A DNA stretch of 64,000 bases from Sphingobium arseniciresistens (lineage in GTDB: Bacteria; Pseudomonadota; Alphaproteobacteria; Sphingomonadales; Sphingomonadaceae): assembly GCA_029167225.1 (NCBI GenBank), contig JARFNK010000003.1, positions 124,001-188,000 of the forward strand, given 5' to 3'. Positions 24,954 to 36,116 of the stretch are shown piece by piece. The first letter of the stretch is position 1. Each line of letters starts with the position of its first letter. The notes beneath the pieces were generated by a model. That model was not told the DNA's origin and ran no database searches. It saw only the letters and a list, made by a program, of their open reading frames with translations. The position numbers and the translations under genes are program-made.

Positions 24954-27900
24954 ATGACGTTCTTTACGCGGATGCTGAAAGCCGGTCTGCACCATCTCAC
25001 CGCCTATCGTTACAATCGGCCGATCAGGCTGGGGCCGCAGGTCATCCGCCTGCGCCCCGCGCCACACAGCCGAACGAAGGTGCCCAATTATGCGCTGAAG
25101 ATTCTTCCGGCGGGGCACTTCCTCAACTGGCAACAGGACCCGCACGGCAACTGGCTTGCCCGCATCGTCTTCCCCGAGCCGGTCGATCATTTCTCGATCG
25201 AGGTCGACCTGCTCGCCGATCTCGACATCATCAACCCGTTCGACTTCTTCGTGGAGCCTTATGCGGAGGATTATCCCTTCGCCTATGACGACCAGCTGAA
25301 GACCGACCTTGCCGCCTATTTCGACGTCGAACAGCAAGGGCCGCTGTTCGAGCAACTGGTCGAGGAGCATAAGGGCTTCCGCGGTCGGACGATCGACTTC
25401 CTGGTCGATGTCAATTCCAGGCTGCAACAGCGCATCGGCTATGTGATCCGCATGGAATCGGGCGTGCAGACGCCGGAGGAGACGCTGGACGTCGGCATCG
25501 GATCCTGCCGCGACAGCGCCTGGCTGCTGGTGCAGCTGCTGCGCCGACTGGGCTTCGCCGCGCGCTTCGTGTCGGGCTATTCGATCCAGCTCGTCGCCGA
25601 TGTCGAGCCCGTCGAGGGGCCGAAGGGCGTAACGCAGGACGTGGTCGACCTGCACGCCTGGGCGGAGGCCTATGTGCCCGGCGCCGGATGGGTGGCGCTG
25701 GACGCGACATCGGGCATGTTCGCGGGCGAGGGGCATATCCCGCTCTGCGCGACGCCGCATTACCGCTCCGCCGCGCCGATCACTGGCATGGCCGAACCCG
25801 CCGAGGTCGATTTCCGCTTCGAGATGAGCGTCTCGCGCATTGCCGAGGCGGTGCGGATCACCAAGCCCTTCACCGATGATCGCTGGGGCGCGCTGATGGC
25901 ACTGGGCCAGCAGGTCGATGCCGATCTGGTGGCGCAGGACGTGCGCCTGACCACGGGCGGCGAGCCGACCTTCGTGGCGGTGGACGGCGGCGAGGCGCCG
26001 GAATGGAATGGCGACGCGGTCGGCCCGACCAAGGCCGGCTATGCCGACGCGCTGGTGCGCGACCTGCGCGAGGTGTTCGCGCCGGGCGGCCTGCTGCATC
26101 ATGGGCAGGGCAAATGGTATCCGGGCGAAAGCCTGCCGCGCTGGGCCTATGCGCTCTATTGGCGCGAGGATGGCGTGCCGGTGTGGAGCGACGCCTCGCT
26201 GATCGCGCAGGAGGATGGCGAGGGCCGTCCCGATACGACGCCGGAGATGGCCGAAGCCTTTCTTGCATCGATGGTGAACGGGCTGGGGCTGGAGCGCGAT
26301 TTCGTGGCGCCGGTCTATGAGGATGCGCTCGCCTGGTCCGTCAAGGAAGCGGAGCTGCCGGAGAACACCGACCCGACCGACCCCAGGATCGACGATCCCG
26401 AGGCGCGGGCGCGCATGGTGCGTGCGTTCGAGCGCGGGCTTTCCACGCCTATCGGCTATGCGCTGCCGATCCAGCGGTGGCAGTCGCAGGTGACGGCGCC
26501 GCGCTGGCAGAGCGAGCGGTGGAAGCTGCGCCGCGGCCGGCTCTATGCGGTGCCGGGCGATTCGGCGCTGGGCTATCGCCTGCCGCTGGGATCGCTGCCC
26601 TATGTGCCGCCGTCCGACTTTCCCTACATCCATGTCCGCGACACCAGCGAACCGCGCGACCCGCTGCCCGACTATCGCGCGCAGGCGGCGGCGGAAACGC
26701 CCACGCATGAAGAGGGCGCCGGACGGGTGCAGCAGGTCGCCTCGCGCGGCGTCGCGGCCGAGACGAACGCGCAGGAGCGGGTGGAGCAGGAAATCGGCGT
26801 CGATGGCGCCGTCCGCACCGCGCTGACGGTCGAACCCAAGGCACATTACCTCACCGTCTTCCTGCCGCCGCTGCGCGCGCTCGAGGATTATCTGGACCTG
26901 ATCGCGCAGGTCGAGCGAGCCGCCGCCGCGATGCAGGTGCAGGTACGGATCGAAGGCTATGCGCCGCCGACCGACCCGCGGCTGAAGGTGCTGAAGGTCA
27001 CGCCCGATCCCGGCGTGGTCGAAGTGAATGTGCAGCCCGCTTCCAGTTGGGCCGAGACGGTGAAGATCACCGAAGAACTGTATGATATCGCCCGCAAGCG
27101 CGGGATGACGGCGGACAAGTTCATGGTCGATGGCCGCGCCATCGGCACGGGCGGCGGCAACCATCTGGTGCTGGGCGGGCCGAGCCTCAACGATTCGCCC
27201 TTCATCCGCAGGCCCGACCTGCTCAAGAGCTTCGTGCTCTACTGGCAGCGGCACCCCTCGCTCAGCTACCTGTTCTCCGGCCTGTTCATCGGGCCGACCA
27301 GCCAGGCCCCACGCATCGACGAAGCGCGGCATGACGGCCTGTACGAGCTGGAGATCGCCCTCTCTCAGGTGCCCAATCCCTTCGAGGCAGAGGGCGGAGA
27401 GGCGGCGCTGCCGCCGCCATGGCTGGTCGACCGGCTGTTCCGCAACCTGCTGGTGGATGTCACGGGCAACACCCATCGTACCGAAATCTGCATCGACAAG
27501 ATGTTCTCGCCCGATGGCCCGACCGGGCGCCTGGGCCTGGTCGAGTTCCGCGGCTTTGAGATGCCGCCAGACGCGCAGATGAGCCTGGCGCAGCAGCTGA
27601 TCCTGCGCGCGCTTACCGCCTGGTTCTGGCGGGAGCCGCAAAAGGGCGGGCTGGTGCGCTGGGGCACGACCCTGCACGACCGCTTCATGCTGCCGCATTT
27701 CGTGTGGACGGACTTCATGGACGTGCTCGCCGACCTGCGCGGCGCGGGCTATGATTTCGATCCCAACTGGTTCGAGGCGCAGCGCCAGTTCCGCTTTCCC
27801 ACCCATGGCGCGGTGGATGCGGGCGGCGTGCAGCTCGAGATCACCCATGCGCTGGAGCCCTGGCATGTGCTGGGCGAGACCGGGGCGATCGGCGGCACCG

Positions 27901-28346
27901 TGCGCTATGTCGACAGCTCGACCGAGCGGCTGCAGGTGAAGGCGAGTGGGCTGGTGCCCGGCCGTCATGTCATCGCCTGCAACGGGCGTCGCGTGCCCCT
28001 GACCCCGACCGGCATCCCCGGCGAGGCTGTGGGCGGCGTGCGGTACAAGGCATGGGCGCCGGCCAACTGCCTGCATCCCAATCTGCCAGCCAATGCGCCG
28101 CTGACCTTCGACGTGCTGGACCAGTGGAGCGGGCGCTCTCTGGGCGGGTGCGTTTATCATGTCGCGCATCCGGGCGGACGCAACTATGATGACGTTCCGG
28201 TCAACAGCTATGAGGCCGAAGCGCGGCGCAAGGCACGCTTCCAGGATCATGGCCATTCTCCGGGCGCGGCGGCGATTCCGCCGGAAGAATATCCGGGGGA
28301 ATTTCCCATGACACTCGATCTGCGGCGACCGGCCGCCCGCGCATGA
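24954..28346 (+). CDS. Transglutaminase-like protein fused to DUF2126
   Basis: Residues 8-300 are a bacterial transglutaminase-like module with intact Cys-His-Asp triad: C185 in [13 protein letters not shown]234 in [10 protein letters not shown] and D250 in WVALDATSG. The rest (about 310-1130) is DUF2126, with motifs such as [12 protein letters not shown] and [13 protein letters not shown]. Members are thought to act in peptide-bond formation or cleavage; no reaction is proven. ATG 24954 is used; ATG 24972 gives a more family-like N-terminus. It overlaps the next gene by 4 bases. Confidence 0.9.
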   Translation: MTFFTRMLKAGLHHLTAYRYNRPIRLGPQVIRLRPAPHSRTKVPNYALKILPAGHFLNWQQDPHGNWLARIVFPEPVDHFSIEVDLLADLDIINPFDFFVEPYAEDYPFAYDDQLKTDLAAYFDVEQQGPLFEQLVEEHKGFRGRTIDFLVDVNSRLQQRIGYVIRMESGVQTPEETLDVGIGSCRDSAWLLVQLLRRLGFAARFVSGYSIQLVADVEPVEGPKGVTQDVVDLHAWAEAYVPGAGWVALDATSGMFAGEGHIPLCATPHYRSAAPITGMAEPAEVDFRFEMSVSRIAEAVRITKPFTDDRWGALMALGQQVDADLVAQDVRLTTGGEPTFVAVDGGEAPEWNGDAVGPTKAGYADALVRDLREVFAPGGLLHHGQGKWYPGESLPRWAYALYWREDGVPVWSDASLIAQEDGEGRPDTTPEMAEAFLASMVNGLGLERDFVAPVYEDALAWSVKEAELPENTDPTDPRIDDPEARARMVRAFERGLSTPIGYALPIQRWQSQVTAPRWQSERWKLRRGRLYAVPGDSALGYRLPLGSLPYVPPSDFPYIHVRDTSEPRDPLPDYRAQAAAETPTHEEGAGRVQQVASRGVAAETNAQERVEQEIGVDGAVRTALTVEPKAHYLTVFLPPLRALEDYLDLIAQVERAAAAMQVQVRIEGYAPPTDPRLKVLKVTPDPGVVEVNVQPASSWAETVKITEELYDIARKRGMTADKFMVDGRAIGTGGGNHLVLGGPSLNDSPFIRRPDLLKSFVLYWQRHPSLSYLFSGLFIGPTSQAPRIDEARHDGLYELEIALSQVPNPFEAEGGEAALPPPWLVDRLFRNLLVDVTGNTHRTEICIDKMFSPDGPTGRLGLVEFRGFEMPPDAQMSLAQQLILRALTAWFWREPQKGGLVRWGTTLHDRFMLPHFVWTDFMDVLADLRGAGYDFDPNWFEAQRQFRFPTHGAVDAGGVQLEITHALEPWHVLGETGAIGGTVRYVDSSTERLQVKASGLVPGRHVIACNGRRVPLTPTGIPGEAVGGVRYKAWAPANCLHPNLPANAPLTFDVLDQWSGRSLGGCVYHVAHPGGRNYDDVPVNSYEAEARRKARFQDHGHSPGAAAIPPEEYPGEFPMTLDLRRPAARA

Positions 28347-30844
28347 GCGGCGATCCCGTGGCCGCCGCACGGCAGGCCGAGGATCGCCTCTCGCCGATGC
28401 TGCGCCGCTATCGGGCGGAGGCGGGGTCTGGCGATCTGATGCTGTCCGCGCCCGCCGACATGGCAACCCGCTGGCATGACATGCTGGACGGGCTGCTGGT
28501 GCATGGCGACGCCGATTTCGCGCCGTTGCAGGAGCGCGTGGCCCGGCAGGTGCTGGATCTCGGCATGGCCTTCCGCCTCGCCGGGGAACCGGACGAGCGT
28601 GCCTGGCCTTTGAGCCCAGTACCGCTGCTCATTCCCGCGAACGAATGGCAGACGATCGAAGCGGGCATGGCCCAGCGCGCCGAACTGATGGAGCGGCTAC
28701 TCGCCGATATCTACGGCCCGCAGCAACTGGTGGCCGATGGCAGCCTCCCTGCACCGGTCGTCAGCGGCAGCGGCAGCTGGTGGCGGCAGATGGAGGGGGT
28801 CAGTCCGCCGGGCGGCCGCTATCTGCATTTCTACGCCGCCGATCTCGCGCGCGGCCCCAATGGCGAGTGGCGGGTGCTGGCCGATCATATGCGCACGCCC
28901 ACCGGCGCCGGCTATGCGCTGGAGAACCGGCTGGCGATGGCGCGCGTAACCGGCGACCTGCTCGGCCGGCTCTCCGCGCGCCGCCTCGCGCCCTTTTTCG
29001 CCGCCTTCCGTCAGGGGCTTGCCCATAGCTGCACGCGCAGCGACCCGCGCATCGCGCTGCTGACGCCCGGCCGCTTCAACCAGAGCTATGCCGAGCAGGC
29101 GCATCTTGCCCGCTATCTGGGCCTGCTGCTGGTCGAGGGCGAAGACCTGACCGTGCAGGACGACAGGCTCTATGTCCGCACGATCGAGGGGATCAAGCGG
29201 ATCGACGCGATTTGGCGGCGGATGGACACGCGCTTCCTTGATCCGCTGGCCTTCGACGCGCAATCGCGCATCGGCGTGCCGGATCTGTTCGCTGCCATCG
29301 CCAAGGGCGGCCTGGTGGTCGCGAACTGGCCGGGGGCGGGCATCGCCGAATCACCTGCCTTCGGCGCCTTCCTCCCCAGCCTCGCGAAGCAGTTGGTGGG
29401 TGCGCCGCTCATCCTGCCCAATATCGCGACATGGTGGTGCGGACAGCCGGCCGAACGCGACATCGTGCTTGCTGATCTGGACCAGATGGCGATCGGCCCG
29501 GCCTTTGGCGAGCCTGTGCCCGGTCTGGAGGATGGCCGCTCGCATATCGCCGCGCGGCTGAATGACAGCGCGCGCGCCGCGTTGCTCGACGCGCTCGAGC
29601 GGCGGCCGATGGACTATGTCGGGCAGGAACTGGTGCAGCTTTCCACCACGCCGGCGATCGTCGGCGGGGCGCTGGTGCCCCGGCCCTTCACCCTGCGCGT
29701 GTTCGTGACCCGCGACCAGAATGGCGAATGGCGGATCATGCCGGGCGGCTTCGCGCGCCTTGCCGACCATGGCGACATTCGCGCGGTGCTGATGGGCGAG
29801 GGCGACATGGCGGCGGACGTGTGCATCGTCTCCGACGCGCCGGAGGGCGCGGTGTCGCTGCTCGATACGCCACCCTCGCCGCCCGTGCGCCGGGTAGGCG
29901 GAACGCTGCCCAGCAAGGCGGCGGACAATCTGTTCTGGCTGACCCGTTATCTCGAGCGGGCGGAAATGACCCTGCGCATGGTGCGGGCGCTGGTGGGCGG
30001 TACGATCGAGGCGGATGGCGCAGTCGCGCTGGAGCATGACACGATGGCACGCGTCGCCGGCTTGCTCTCCAATTGGGGAGCGGTCGCTAAAGCTGGCGCG
30101 GAGCCTGGGATTACGTCCCTCTGTCGTCAGGCGATCGCCGATACCAGCCAGCCCGGCAGCGTCCACGCGCTGCTGCGCTCAGCCGCTGCGGTGGGCCAGG
30201 GTATTCGCGAGCGGATGGCGGCGGAATATTGGCGCCTGCTCTCCGCACCGCTGAACGGTGCCGAGCATAGCCGCGCGGAACCGTTGCAGGAGCATGTCGC
30301 AACGCTCATCAACCGGCTGTCCGCGCTCAACGGCCTTGCCGCCGAGAATATGGTGCGGGGGCATGGCTGGCGGTTCCACGATCTTGGCCGGCGGGTGGAG
30401 CGGGGCATCCACCTGTGCCGCCTGCTCATCGCCTTCGCGCATGATGGCGCACGGCCGGACGACCTCAACATGCTGCTGGACCTGAGCGATTGCCAGATCA
30501 GCTATCGCATCCGCTATCTTTCCGGCCTGTCGCTGCATCCCATTCGCGACATGGTAGCGCTGGAGCCGCAGAATCCGCGTTCGCTCGCCTTCCAGGTCGA
30601 GCGCGTGGCCGAGCATCTGGCGGCGCTGCCCTCGCTGCGCAACGACGGCATGCCGGAGGCGCCGGTGCGAATCTCCAACGCACTGGTCGCGGCCCTTGCC
30701 GCCACCTCGGCCGAGCAGCTGGATGTGGCGGCGCTGTCCAGCATCGAAGGCCAGCTGCTCTCCCTCTCCGACGCGATCGGCACGCGCTTCTTCCTGCAGG
30801 GCCGCGATGCCGAGCGCGCTGTCGGCATGACCCGTCTCGCATGA
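28343..30844 (+). CDS. Circularly permuted ATP-grasp protein fused to an alpha-E domain
   Basis: Residues about 60-500 are a circularly permuted type 2 ATP-grasp domain (DUF404/407), with [20 protein letters not shown] replaced here by [19 protein letters not shown] and later [14 protein letters not shown]. Residues about 522-833 are an alpha-E helical domain beginning [23 protein letters not shown]-grasp enzymes of this class are predicted amide ligases. In many genomes the two domains are separate genes, so this is a fusion form. It overlaps both neighbours by 4 bases. Confidence 0.9.
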   Translation: MSGDPVAAARQAEDRLSPMLRRYRAEAGSGDLMLSAPADMATRWHDMLDGLLVHGDADFAPLQERVARQVLDLGMAFRLAGEPDERAWPLSPVPLLIPANEWQTIEAGMAQRAELMERLLADIYGPQQLVADGSLPAPVVSGSGSWWRQMEGVSPPGGRYLHFYAADLARGPNGEWRVLADHMRTPTGAGYALENRLAMARVTGDLLGRLSARRLAPFFAAFRQGLAHSCTRSDPRIALLTPGRFNQSYAEQAHLARYLGLLLVEGEDLTVQDDRLYVRTIEGIKRIDAIWRRMDTRFLDPLAFDAQSRIGVPDLFAAIAKGGLVVANWPGAGIAESPAFGAFLPSLAKQLVGAPLILPNIATWWCGQPAERDIVLADLDQMAIGPAFGEPVPGLEDGRSHIAARLNDSARAALLDALERRPMDYVGQELVQLSTTPAIVGGALVPRPFTLRVFVTRDQNGEWRIMPGGFARLADHGDIRAVLMGEGDMAADVCIVSDAPEGAVSLLDTPPSPPVRRVGGTLPSKAADNLFWLTRYLERAEMTLRMVRALVGGTIEADGAVALEHDTMARVAGLLSNWGAVAKAGAEPGITSLCRQAIADTSQPGSVHALLRSAAAVGQGIRERMAAEYWRLLSAPLNGAEHSRAEPLQEHVATLINRLSALNGLAAENMVRGHGWRFHDLGRRVERGIHLCRLLIAFAHDGARPDDLNMLLDLSDCQISYRIRYLSGLSLHPIRDMVALEPQNPRSLAFQVERVAEHLAALPSLRNDGMPEAPVRISNALVAALAATSAEQLDVAALSSIEGQLLSLSDAIGTRFFLQGRDAERAVGMTRLA

Positions 30845-31722
30845 TCTACCAGGTCGATCATCTGACCCATGTGGACTATGACGTGCCCGTGCGCGTGGCA
30901 CGGTTCAACCTGCGTCTGGAACCGACGTCATGGCCGGAACAGTCGGTCAGCGACTATCGGCTCGATATTGATCCCGCGCCGTCCGACATCCTGCCGCGCA
31001 GTGGCGTCTGGCCGGTCAATGTCGCGCGCGTGACCATCGACGGCCCGCTCTCGACATTGTCCGTGCGCAGCCGCTTCACCGTGCAGGTGGAGGATGCGAT
31101 GCTCGACATGCCCGGCGACGGGCTGAGCGTCGCGCAGGCGGCGCGGGCGGCGGTCGATTGGCGCGGGCTGGATGCGCGGGCGCCGGCCAATTATCTGCAT
31201 CGCTCCTCGCTGGTGCCGCTGGCGGACGAGATCTGCGACTGGGCGCGTGATACCCTGCGGCCCGATGCCCCGGCACTGGACGCGGGGCTGGCGCTGGCCC
31301 GGCGGATACAGGCGGAGTTCCGCTATGATCCCGACGCGACCGACACCAAGACGCCGGTGCGCCGCGCCTTCGCCATGCATCGCGGCGTGTGCCAGGATTT
31401 TTCCCATGTGCTGATCGTGGCGCTGCGATCGATGGGGCTGCCGGCGGCCTATGTCAGCGGCTATCTGCGCACCCTGCCGCCGCCGGGCCAACCGCGGCTG
31501 ATCGGCGTGGACGCCATGCACGCATGGGTCGCGCTCTGGTGCGGGCCGCAGCGTGGCTGGGTGGGGCTGGACCCGACCAATGGCTGCATCACCGGCACCG
31601 ATCATATCTTCGTCGCGATGGGGCGCGACTATGCCGATGTCGCGCCGATCGACGGGGTGGTCGTCGGCAAGGGCGCACAGCATCTGGTGACAAGCGTGGA
31701 TGTGATGCCGCTGGGCGAATGA
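30841..31722 (+). CDS. Transglutaminase-like cysteine protease-fold protein
   Basis: An N-terminal beta domain (residues 1-100) precedes a transglutaminase core with C184 in RGVCQDFSHVL, H227 in DAMHAWVALW and D244 in WVGLDPTNG. Length is 293 residues. Its ATG overlaps the stop of the ATP-grasp gene, so all three genes of the operon are translationally coupled. The pairing of two transglutaminase-like proteins with an amide ligase suggests a peptide tagging and trimming system; the substrate is unknown. Confidence 0.92.
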   Translation: MIYQVDHLTHVDYDVPVRVARFNLRLEPTSWPEQSVSDYRLDIDPAPSDILPRSGVWPVNVARVTIDGPLSTLSVRSRFTVQVEDAMLDMPGDGLSVAQAARAAVDWRGLDARAPANYLHRSSLVPLADEICDWARDTLRPDAPALDAGLALARRIQAEFRYDPDATDTKTPVRRAFAMHRGVCQDFSHVLIVALRSMGLPAAYVSGYLRTLPPPGQPRLIGVDAMHAWVALWCGPQRGWVGLDPTNGCITGTDHIFVAMGRDYADVAPIDGVVVGKGAQHLVTSVDVMPLGE

Positions 31723-31734
31723 GGCCCGCAACAA

Positions 31735-32100
31735 TCAGGCGATGACGAACCGTTCGTCTGCGTCCAGCCCCTGAAGCTGTGCGAGCGGCCCGCCTGCGCT
31801 GATCCGCGGATCGAGCGCCGCAAGGTCGAGCCCGGCCAGCGCCAGCCCGCTCTGGCAGGCGATCACACTGACCCCCAGGGAGAGCGAATCGTCCAGGAGC
31901 TGGGCAAGGCTGGGGAGACCTGCCGCAACATGGGCAGTATCCTGCGGCGCGGCGCGAGGCGGGCTCAGCAGGCGCACCGCATCGAGTTGCAGGAACAGGG
32001 TTGCCGGCTCACCGAGCGCGACCTGCGCGGCGGCCAAGGTCAGCGCACCCCGGAACCGTTCGGCATCCGGGGTGAGCAGGACGATCTTCAGGCCGGGCAT
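31735..32100 (-). CDS. DsrE family protein
   Basis: A 121-residue protein with the DsrE/YchN fold pattern: [20 protein letters not shown] at the start and a single cysteine, C82, in VIACQSGLALAG at the active position of sulfur-relay members. It overlaps the moeB gene by 13 bases at the end of a six-gene minus-strand operon. Proximity to MoeB hints at sulfur transfer, but this is inference. Confidence 0.78.
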   Translation of the reverse strand: MPGLKIVLLTPDAERFRGALTLAAAQVALGEPATLFLQLDAVRLLSPPRAAPQDTAHVAAGLPSLAQLLDDSLSLGVSVIACQSGLALAGLDLAALDPRISAGGPLAQLQGLDADERFVIA

Positions 32101-32885
32101 GACGACGGGGGCGTGGGCTTCACCGCCGCGCAGGCCGGGCAGGCCGGATCCTTGGGCAGGGTGAGCGTGCGAAAGCGCAGCGAGAGCGCGTCGGCCAGCA
32201 GCAGCTTGCCGGCACTCTCCTCGCCAAAGGGCACGAGCGCGCGGATCACCTCCAGCGCGGCGAGGCTGCCCATGATGCCGGTGAGCGCCCCCATAACCCC
32301 CTGATCGGCGCAGCTTGCGTCGGCCCGGCCGGGATCATTGCCCACGAAGCAGCGATAGCAGGGCCGGTCCGCCTCCCAACCGCGAAACACGCCAAGCTGC
32401 CCGTCAAACTGGCCGACGGCGGAGGAAATGAGCGGGATGCCCAGCGCTGTCGCCATGTCGGACACGGCAAGGCGGGTCGCGAAGCTGTCGCTGCCGTCCA
32501 GGATGACATCGGCGTCCCGCAGCAGCAGCGCGGCATTCTCCGCGTCCAGCCGCTGGTTGATGGGGATGAGCTTCACGTCGGGGTTGAGCCGCGCGACCGC
32601 GCGCATGGCGGCCTCGCCTTTGGGCTGGCCGATATCGTCCCCGGAAAACAGCACCTGCCGCTGCAGGTTGGACAGCGCCACGTCGTCATCGTCGATGACC
32701 CGCAGCGTGCCGACGCCCGCCGCCGCCAGATACTGGATGGCCGGGCTGCCGATGCCGCCCGCGCCGATGATGGCGACATGGGCGGACAGCAGCCGCATCT
32801 GCCCCGCGCCGCCAATCTCCTTCAGCACGATATGGCGCGCATAGCGCTCCAGCTGCGCGTCGGTGAGCGGGGCGGGCGTCGTCAT
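32088..32885 (-). CDS. moeB: MoeB/ThiF family adenylyltransferase
   Basis: This E1-like enzyme adenylates the C-terminal glycine of a ubiquitin-like sulfur carrier such as MoaD or ThiS. Residues 39-46 form the nucleotide loop IIGAGGIG; R14 and the DGSDSF segment at 130-135 fit the family. The zinc site is intact: C176 and C179 in CYRCF, C249 and C252 in CPAC. C192 is the usual conserved cysteine. There is no C-terminal rhodanese domain. It overlaps dut by 4 bases. Confidence 0.9.
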   Translation of the reverse strand: MTTPAPLTDAQLERYARHIVLKEIGGAGQMRLLSAHVAIIGAGGIGSPAIQYLAAAGVGTLRVIDDDDVALSNLQRQVLFSGDDIGQPKGEAAMRAVARLNPDVKLIPINQRLDAENAALLLRDADVILDGSDSFATRLAVSDMATALGIPLISSAVGQFDGQLGVFRGWEADRPCYRCFVGNDPGRADASCADQGVMGALTGIMGSLAALEVIRALVPFGEESAGKLLLADALSLRFRTLTLPKDPACPACAAVKPTPPSSCPA

Positions 32886-33358
32886 GGCGTGGTGGCCGCC
32901 GAGACGCCGGTGGAGCCGAAGCCGCCCTCGCCGCGCGCTGTCTCGTCCAGTGCCTCGACTTCGGCGAAGCTCGCGAACTGGACGGGGGCGGGCACCAGCT
33001 GGGCGATCCGGTCGCCCCGCGCGATGACGAAGGGCGCCTCGCCAAGATTGATCATGATGACCTTCAGCTCGCCGCGATAATCCGCGTCGATCGTGCCCGG
33101 GGTGTTGGGCAGCGAGATGCCATGTTTCAGCGCCAGCCCGGAACGTGGCCGCACCTGCACCTCATAGCCTTCGGGGATGGCCATCGCGAAACCGGTGGCG
33201 ACGGCATGGCGGCCGCCGCCGGGGGCCAGCGTCACATCCTCCGCCGAAACCACGTCCATGCCCGCTGCATGCGCCGTCGCATAGGCCGGTACGGGCAGAC
33301 CCTCGCCATGCGGCAGGCGCTTCAGGCGGATCTCAATGGGCGGCAGCGGAGAGGGCAT
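32882..33358 (-). CDS. dut: dUTP diphosphatase
   Basis: Dut hydrolyses dUTP to dUMP. All five motifs of the trimeric enzyme are visible: [37 protein letters not shown] and the C-terminal [10 protein letters not shown] arm. Length is 158 residues. The start overlaps the end of coaBC by 26 bases, giving tight coupling. The coaBC-dut order is common in alphaproteobacteria. Confidence 0.96.
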   Translation of the reverse strand: MPSPLPPIEIRLKRLPHGEGLPVPAYATAHAAGMDVVSAEDVTLAPGGGRHAVATGFAMAIPEGYEVQVRPRSGLALKHGISLPNTPGTIDADYRGELKVIMINLGEAPFVIARGDRIAQLVPAPVQFASFAEVEALDETARGEGGFGSTGVSAATTP

Positions 33359-34568
33359 TGGCGACTTTCTCGATCAGGCGTTGGGCGACGGCATGTTTGG
33401 GAAGCTCTTCCCAGCTTTCGATGCCGGCGGCGGTGACGATGTGGACGGCATTGGCGTCTCCGCCCATGACGCTGCTTCCCTTTGGCCCGGACACGTCATT
33501 GGCGACGATCCAGTCGGCCCCCTTCTTCGCGAGCTTTGCCTGCGCATGGGCGGCGATCTTCTCGGTCTCGGCGGCGAAACCGACCAGCAAGGCGGGGCGC
33601 ATGGCATGACGGCCAAGGGTGGCAAGGATGTCGGGATTCTCGACCAGCGCCAGCGGGGCGGGCGCATCGCCGGATTTCTTGAGCTTCTGCCCGGCGGCGT
33701 CGGCGGTGCGCCAGTCGGCGACGGCGGCAACCATGATCGCGGCGTCGGCGGGCAGCGCGGTCTCGACAGCAGCCAGCATCTCCCGCGCGGTTTCCACGTC
33801 GATCCGGTCGACGCCGGGCGGCGTGGGCAGGCTGACCGGTCCCGCCACCAGCGTCACCCGCGCGCCGGCCTGCGCTGCTGCGGCGGCGATGGCGAAGCCC
33901 TGCTTCCCCGATGACCGGTTGGCGATGTAGCGCACCGGATCGATCGGCTCATGCGTCGGCCCGGCGGTGATGAGGATATGCTTGCCGGTGAGGGGGCCTG
34001 ACGATGAAACAACGGAGATTGGATGTGGGGATGCCAGCCGCCGCGCAATCTCTTCGCCGATCGCCTCGGGCTCGGGCAGGCGGCCCTTGCCCCATTCGCC
34101 GCAGGCCATGTCGCCGCTATCGGGCTCCATGATCGCGACGCCATCGGCGCGCAGCTGGGCAAGGTTGCGCCGGGTCGCCTTGTGCTCCCACATGCGCACG
34201 TTCATCGCGGGCACGGCCAGCACCGGCTTGTCGGTGGCGAGCAGGATGGTCGTGGCAAGGTCATCGGCAATGCCCGCCGCCATCTTCGCCAGGATATTGG
34301 CGGTGGCCGGCGCGACCACGATCAAGTCGGCCTGCCGGGAAAGCTGGATATGGCCGATCTCGCGTTCTTCCTTCAGGTCGAACATGTCGCCATAGACATG
34401 GTCCTCTGTCAGCACGCCGAAGCTGAGCGGGGTGACGAACTTGCCTGCACTCTCCGTCAGCACCGCGCGCACCGCGATCCCCCGGCGCTTCAGCACGCGC
34501 ACAAGCTCCAGCGCCTTGTAGGCGGCGATGCCGCCCGAGACGATGAGGAGGATGCGCTTGCCGGTCAC
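33333..34568 (-). CDS. coaBC: Bifunctional phosphopantothenoylcysteine synthetase/decarboxylase
   Basis: This is the coenzyme A biosynthesis fusion. The N-terminal CoaC flavoprotein part has [19 protein letters not shown] and [11 protein letters not shown]; the C-terminal CoaB part (from about residue 195) has [20 protein letters not shown] and the dimerisation lysine region. Length is 411 residues. It overlaps ubiB by 4 bases upstream and dut by 26 bases downstream. Confidence 0.96.
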   Translation of the reverse strand: MTGKRILLIVSGGIAAYKALELVRVLKRRGIAVRAVLTESAGKFVTPLSFGVLTEDHVYGDMFDLKEEREIGHIQLSRQADLIVVAPATANILAKMAAGIADDLATTILLATDKPVLAVPAMNVRMWEHKATRRNLAQLRADGVAIMEPDSGDMACGEWGKGRLPEPEAIGEEIARRLASPHPISVVSSSGPLTGKHILITAGPTHEPIDPVRYIANRSSGKQGFAIAAAAAQAGARVTLVAGPVSLPTPPGVDRIDVETAREMLAAVETALPADAAIMVAAVADWRTADAAGQKLKKSGDAPAPLALVENPDILATLGRHAMRPALLVGFAAETEKIAAHAQAKLAKKGADWIVANDVSGPKGSSVMGGDANAVHIVTAAGIESWEELPKHAVAQRLIEKVANALSAAAH

Positions 34569-36106
34569 AGTCGCAATGATAGGAGCAAGGTCGCCGATAT
34601 GCCACCCGCAGCCGCGATCAGTGCCACCAGCGCATAGCGCCAGCCGGCGCCGATGCGCATCAGCTTGACGTCCGGCAGTGGCGGCGGTGGCGGGGCGCCG
34701 CCCTTTTCGGGGAAGGCATCCTCAATGCGGCGGACCAGCGCGGGCAGGCGCTGGAGCGTACGCAGGTTCTGGATCAGCCCGTCGGCCAGCGCCGCTTCCG
34801 GCCCCAGTTCCGTGCGCAGCCATTCCTTCACATAGGGGCCACTCGTCTCCCACATGTTGATCGTGGGGTCGAGCGCGGTCGCGACGCCCTCCACCATCAC
34901 CATTGTCTTCTGCAGCAGCAGCAGGTGCGGCTGGGTCTGCATGTCGAAATCGCGGGTGATGGCGAACAGCCCGTCCAGCATGCCGCCGACTGAAAGCTCG
35001 CTCACCGGCTTGCCGCGCATCGGCTCGCCCACCGCGCGCAGGGCGGTCGCGAATTCGGCGACATCATGATGGGCGGGCACATATTGCGCCTCGAAATGGA
35101 TCTCCGCGACGCGGCGGTAATTGCCCGTGATGAGTCCGTAGAGAATCTCGGCCAGCCACATGCGCGCGCGCCGGTCGATCCGCCCCATGATGCCGAAGTC
35201 GATGGCGACGATGTCGCCATTGGCCGTCACGAACAGATTGCCCTGATGCATGTCGGCATGGAAGAAGCCCTCGGCAATGGCCTGCCGCAGGAAGGCGTTG
35301 ACGAGGCGGGCGGCGATGGCCGGAAGGTCATGGCCTGCCGCGATCAGCGCCGCGCGGTCCGAAATCTTGATGCCATCGACCCATTGCATGGTCATCACCC
35401 GGCCCGATGTCCGGTCCCAGTCGATGCCGGGAATGGTATAGCCGGGCTCGGCCTGCATCGCTTCTGCCAGTTCGGAGGCGGAGGCGGCCTCGCGCCGCAG
35501 GTCCAGTTCGCGGGCGGTCCAGCGCTTGAGGTTGGCGATGACGAGGCGGGGGCGCAGCCGCGCCACCTCTCCGCCGAGGCGCTCGACATGGGCGGCCGCC
35601 CATTCATAGGTCTGGATGTCACGCGCGAACTGGTCGGCGACGCCGGGGCGCAGCACCTTGACGGCGACGTCGCGCCCGTCGGTGGTGACGGCGCGGTGGA
35701 CCTGCGCGATTGACGCCGCGCCGACGGGCATCTCGTCGAAGCTCGCATAGAGCGTCTCGATCGGTCGGCCGAGGCTGGCTTCGATCTGCGTGCGAATCGC
35801 GGCGAAGGGCAGCGGCGGCAGGGCATCCTGCAGCCGCAGCAAGTCGTTTGCGGCCTCGTCGCCGACCAGGTCGGGGCGGGTGGCGAGCGTCTGGCCCAGC
35901 TTGATCGCCGCCGGGCCGATCGCCTGGAAGGCGTCGGCATAGCGTGGCTGCCTGGGTACGCGGGCGCCAAGCCGGGCGATGCGGGCGAGCCGGCGCACCG
36001 GCGTGGGCGTCAGCGGATCGCGCTCGATGCCGCGCAGCGCGCCATGACGCGCGAGGATGCGGCCCCATTTGAGCAGGCGCCAGAGATGCGTGACATGGGC
36101 TGTCAT
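34565..36106 (-). CDS. ubiB: UbiB/ABC1 family atypical kinase for ubiquinone biosynthesis
   Basis: An ADCK-like ATPase required for ubiquinone production. The KxGQ motif is present in AIKLGQTLATRPDLV (about residues 68-82), followed by the alanine-rich loop and lysine (DVAVKVLRPGV), and catalytic HADMHQGNLF and AIDFGIMGR. The C-terminus ends in a hydrophobic segment (about residues 490-510), typical of membrane-anchored UbiB. It lies 10 bases after ubiE. Confidence 0.95.
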   Translation of the reverse strand: MTAHVTHLWRLLKWGRILARHGALRGIERDPLTPTPVRRLARIARLGARVPRQPRYADAFQAIGPAAIKLGQTLATRPDLVGDEAANDLLRLQDALPPLPFAAIRTQIEASLGRPIETLYASFDEMPVGAASIAQVHRAVTTDGRDVAVKVLRPGVADQFARDIQTYEWAAAHVERLGGEVARLRPRLVIANLKRWTARELDLRREAASASELAEAMQAEPGYTIPGIDWDRTSGRVMTMQWVDGIKISDRAALIAAGHDLPAIAARLVNAFLRQAIAEGFFHADMHQGNLFVTANGDIVAIDFGIMGRIDRRARMWLAEILYGLITGNYRRVAEIHFEAQYVPAHHDVAEFATALRAVGEPMRGKPVSELSVGGMLDGLFAITRDFDMQTQPHLLLLQKTMVMVEGVATALDPTINMWETSGPYVKEWLRTELGPEAALADGLIQNLRTLQRLPALVRRIEDAFPEKGGAPPPPPLPDVKLMRIGAGWRYALVALIAAAGGISATLLLSLRL

Positions 36107-36116
36107 TGGGGAGCGA

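Noticed and set aside
24912-28466. 1184-residue minus-strand open frame
   Set aside because: It mirrors the transglutaminase-DUF2126 gene, has low-complexity Arg/His/Gln-rich translation and no motif.
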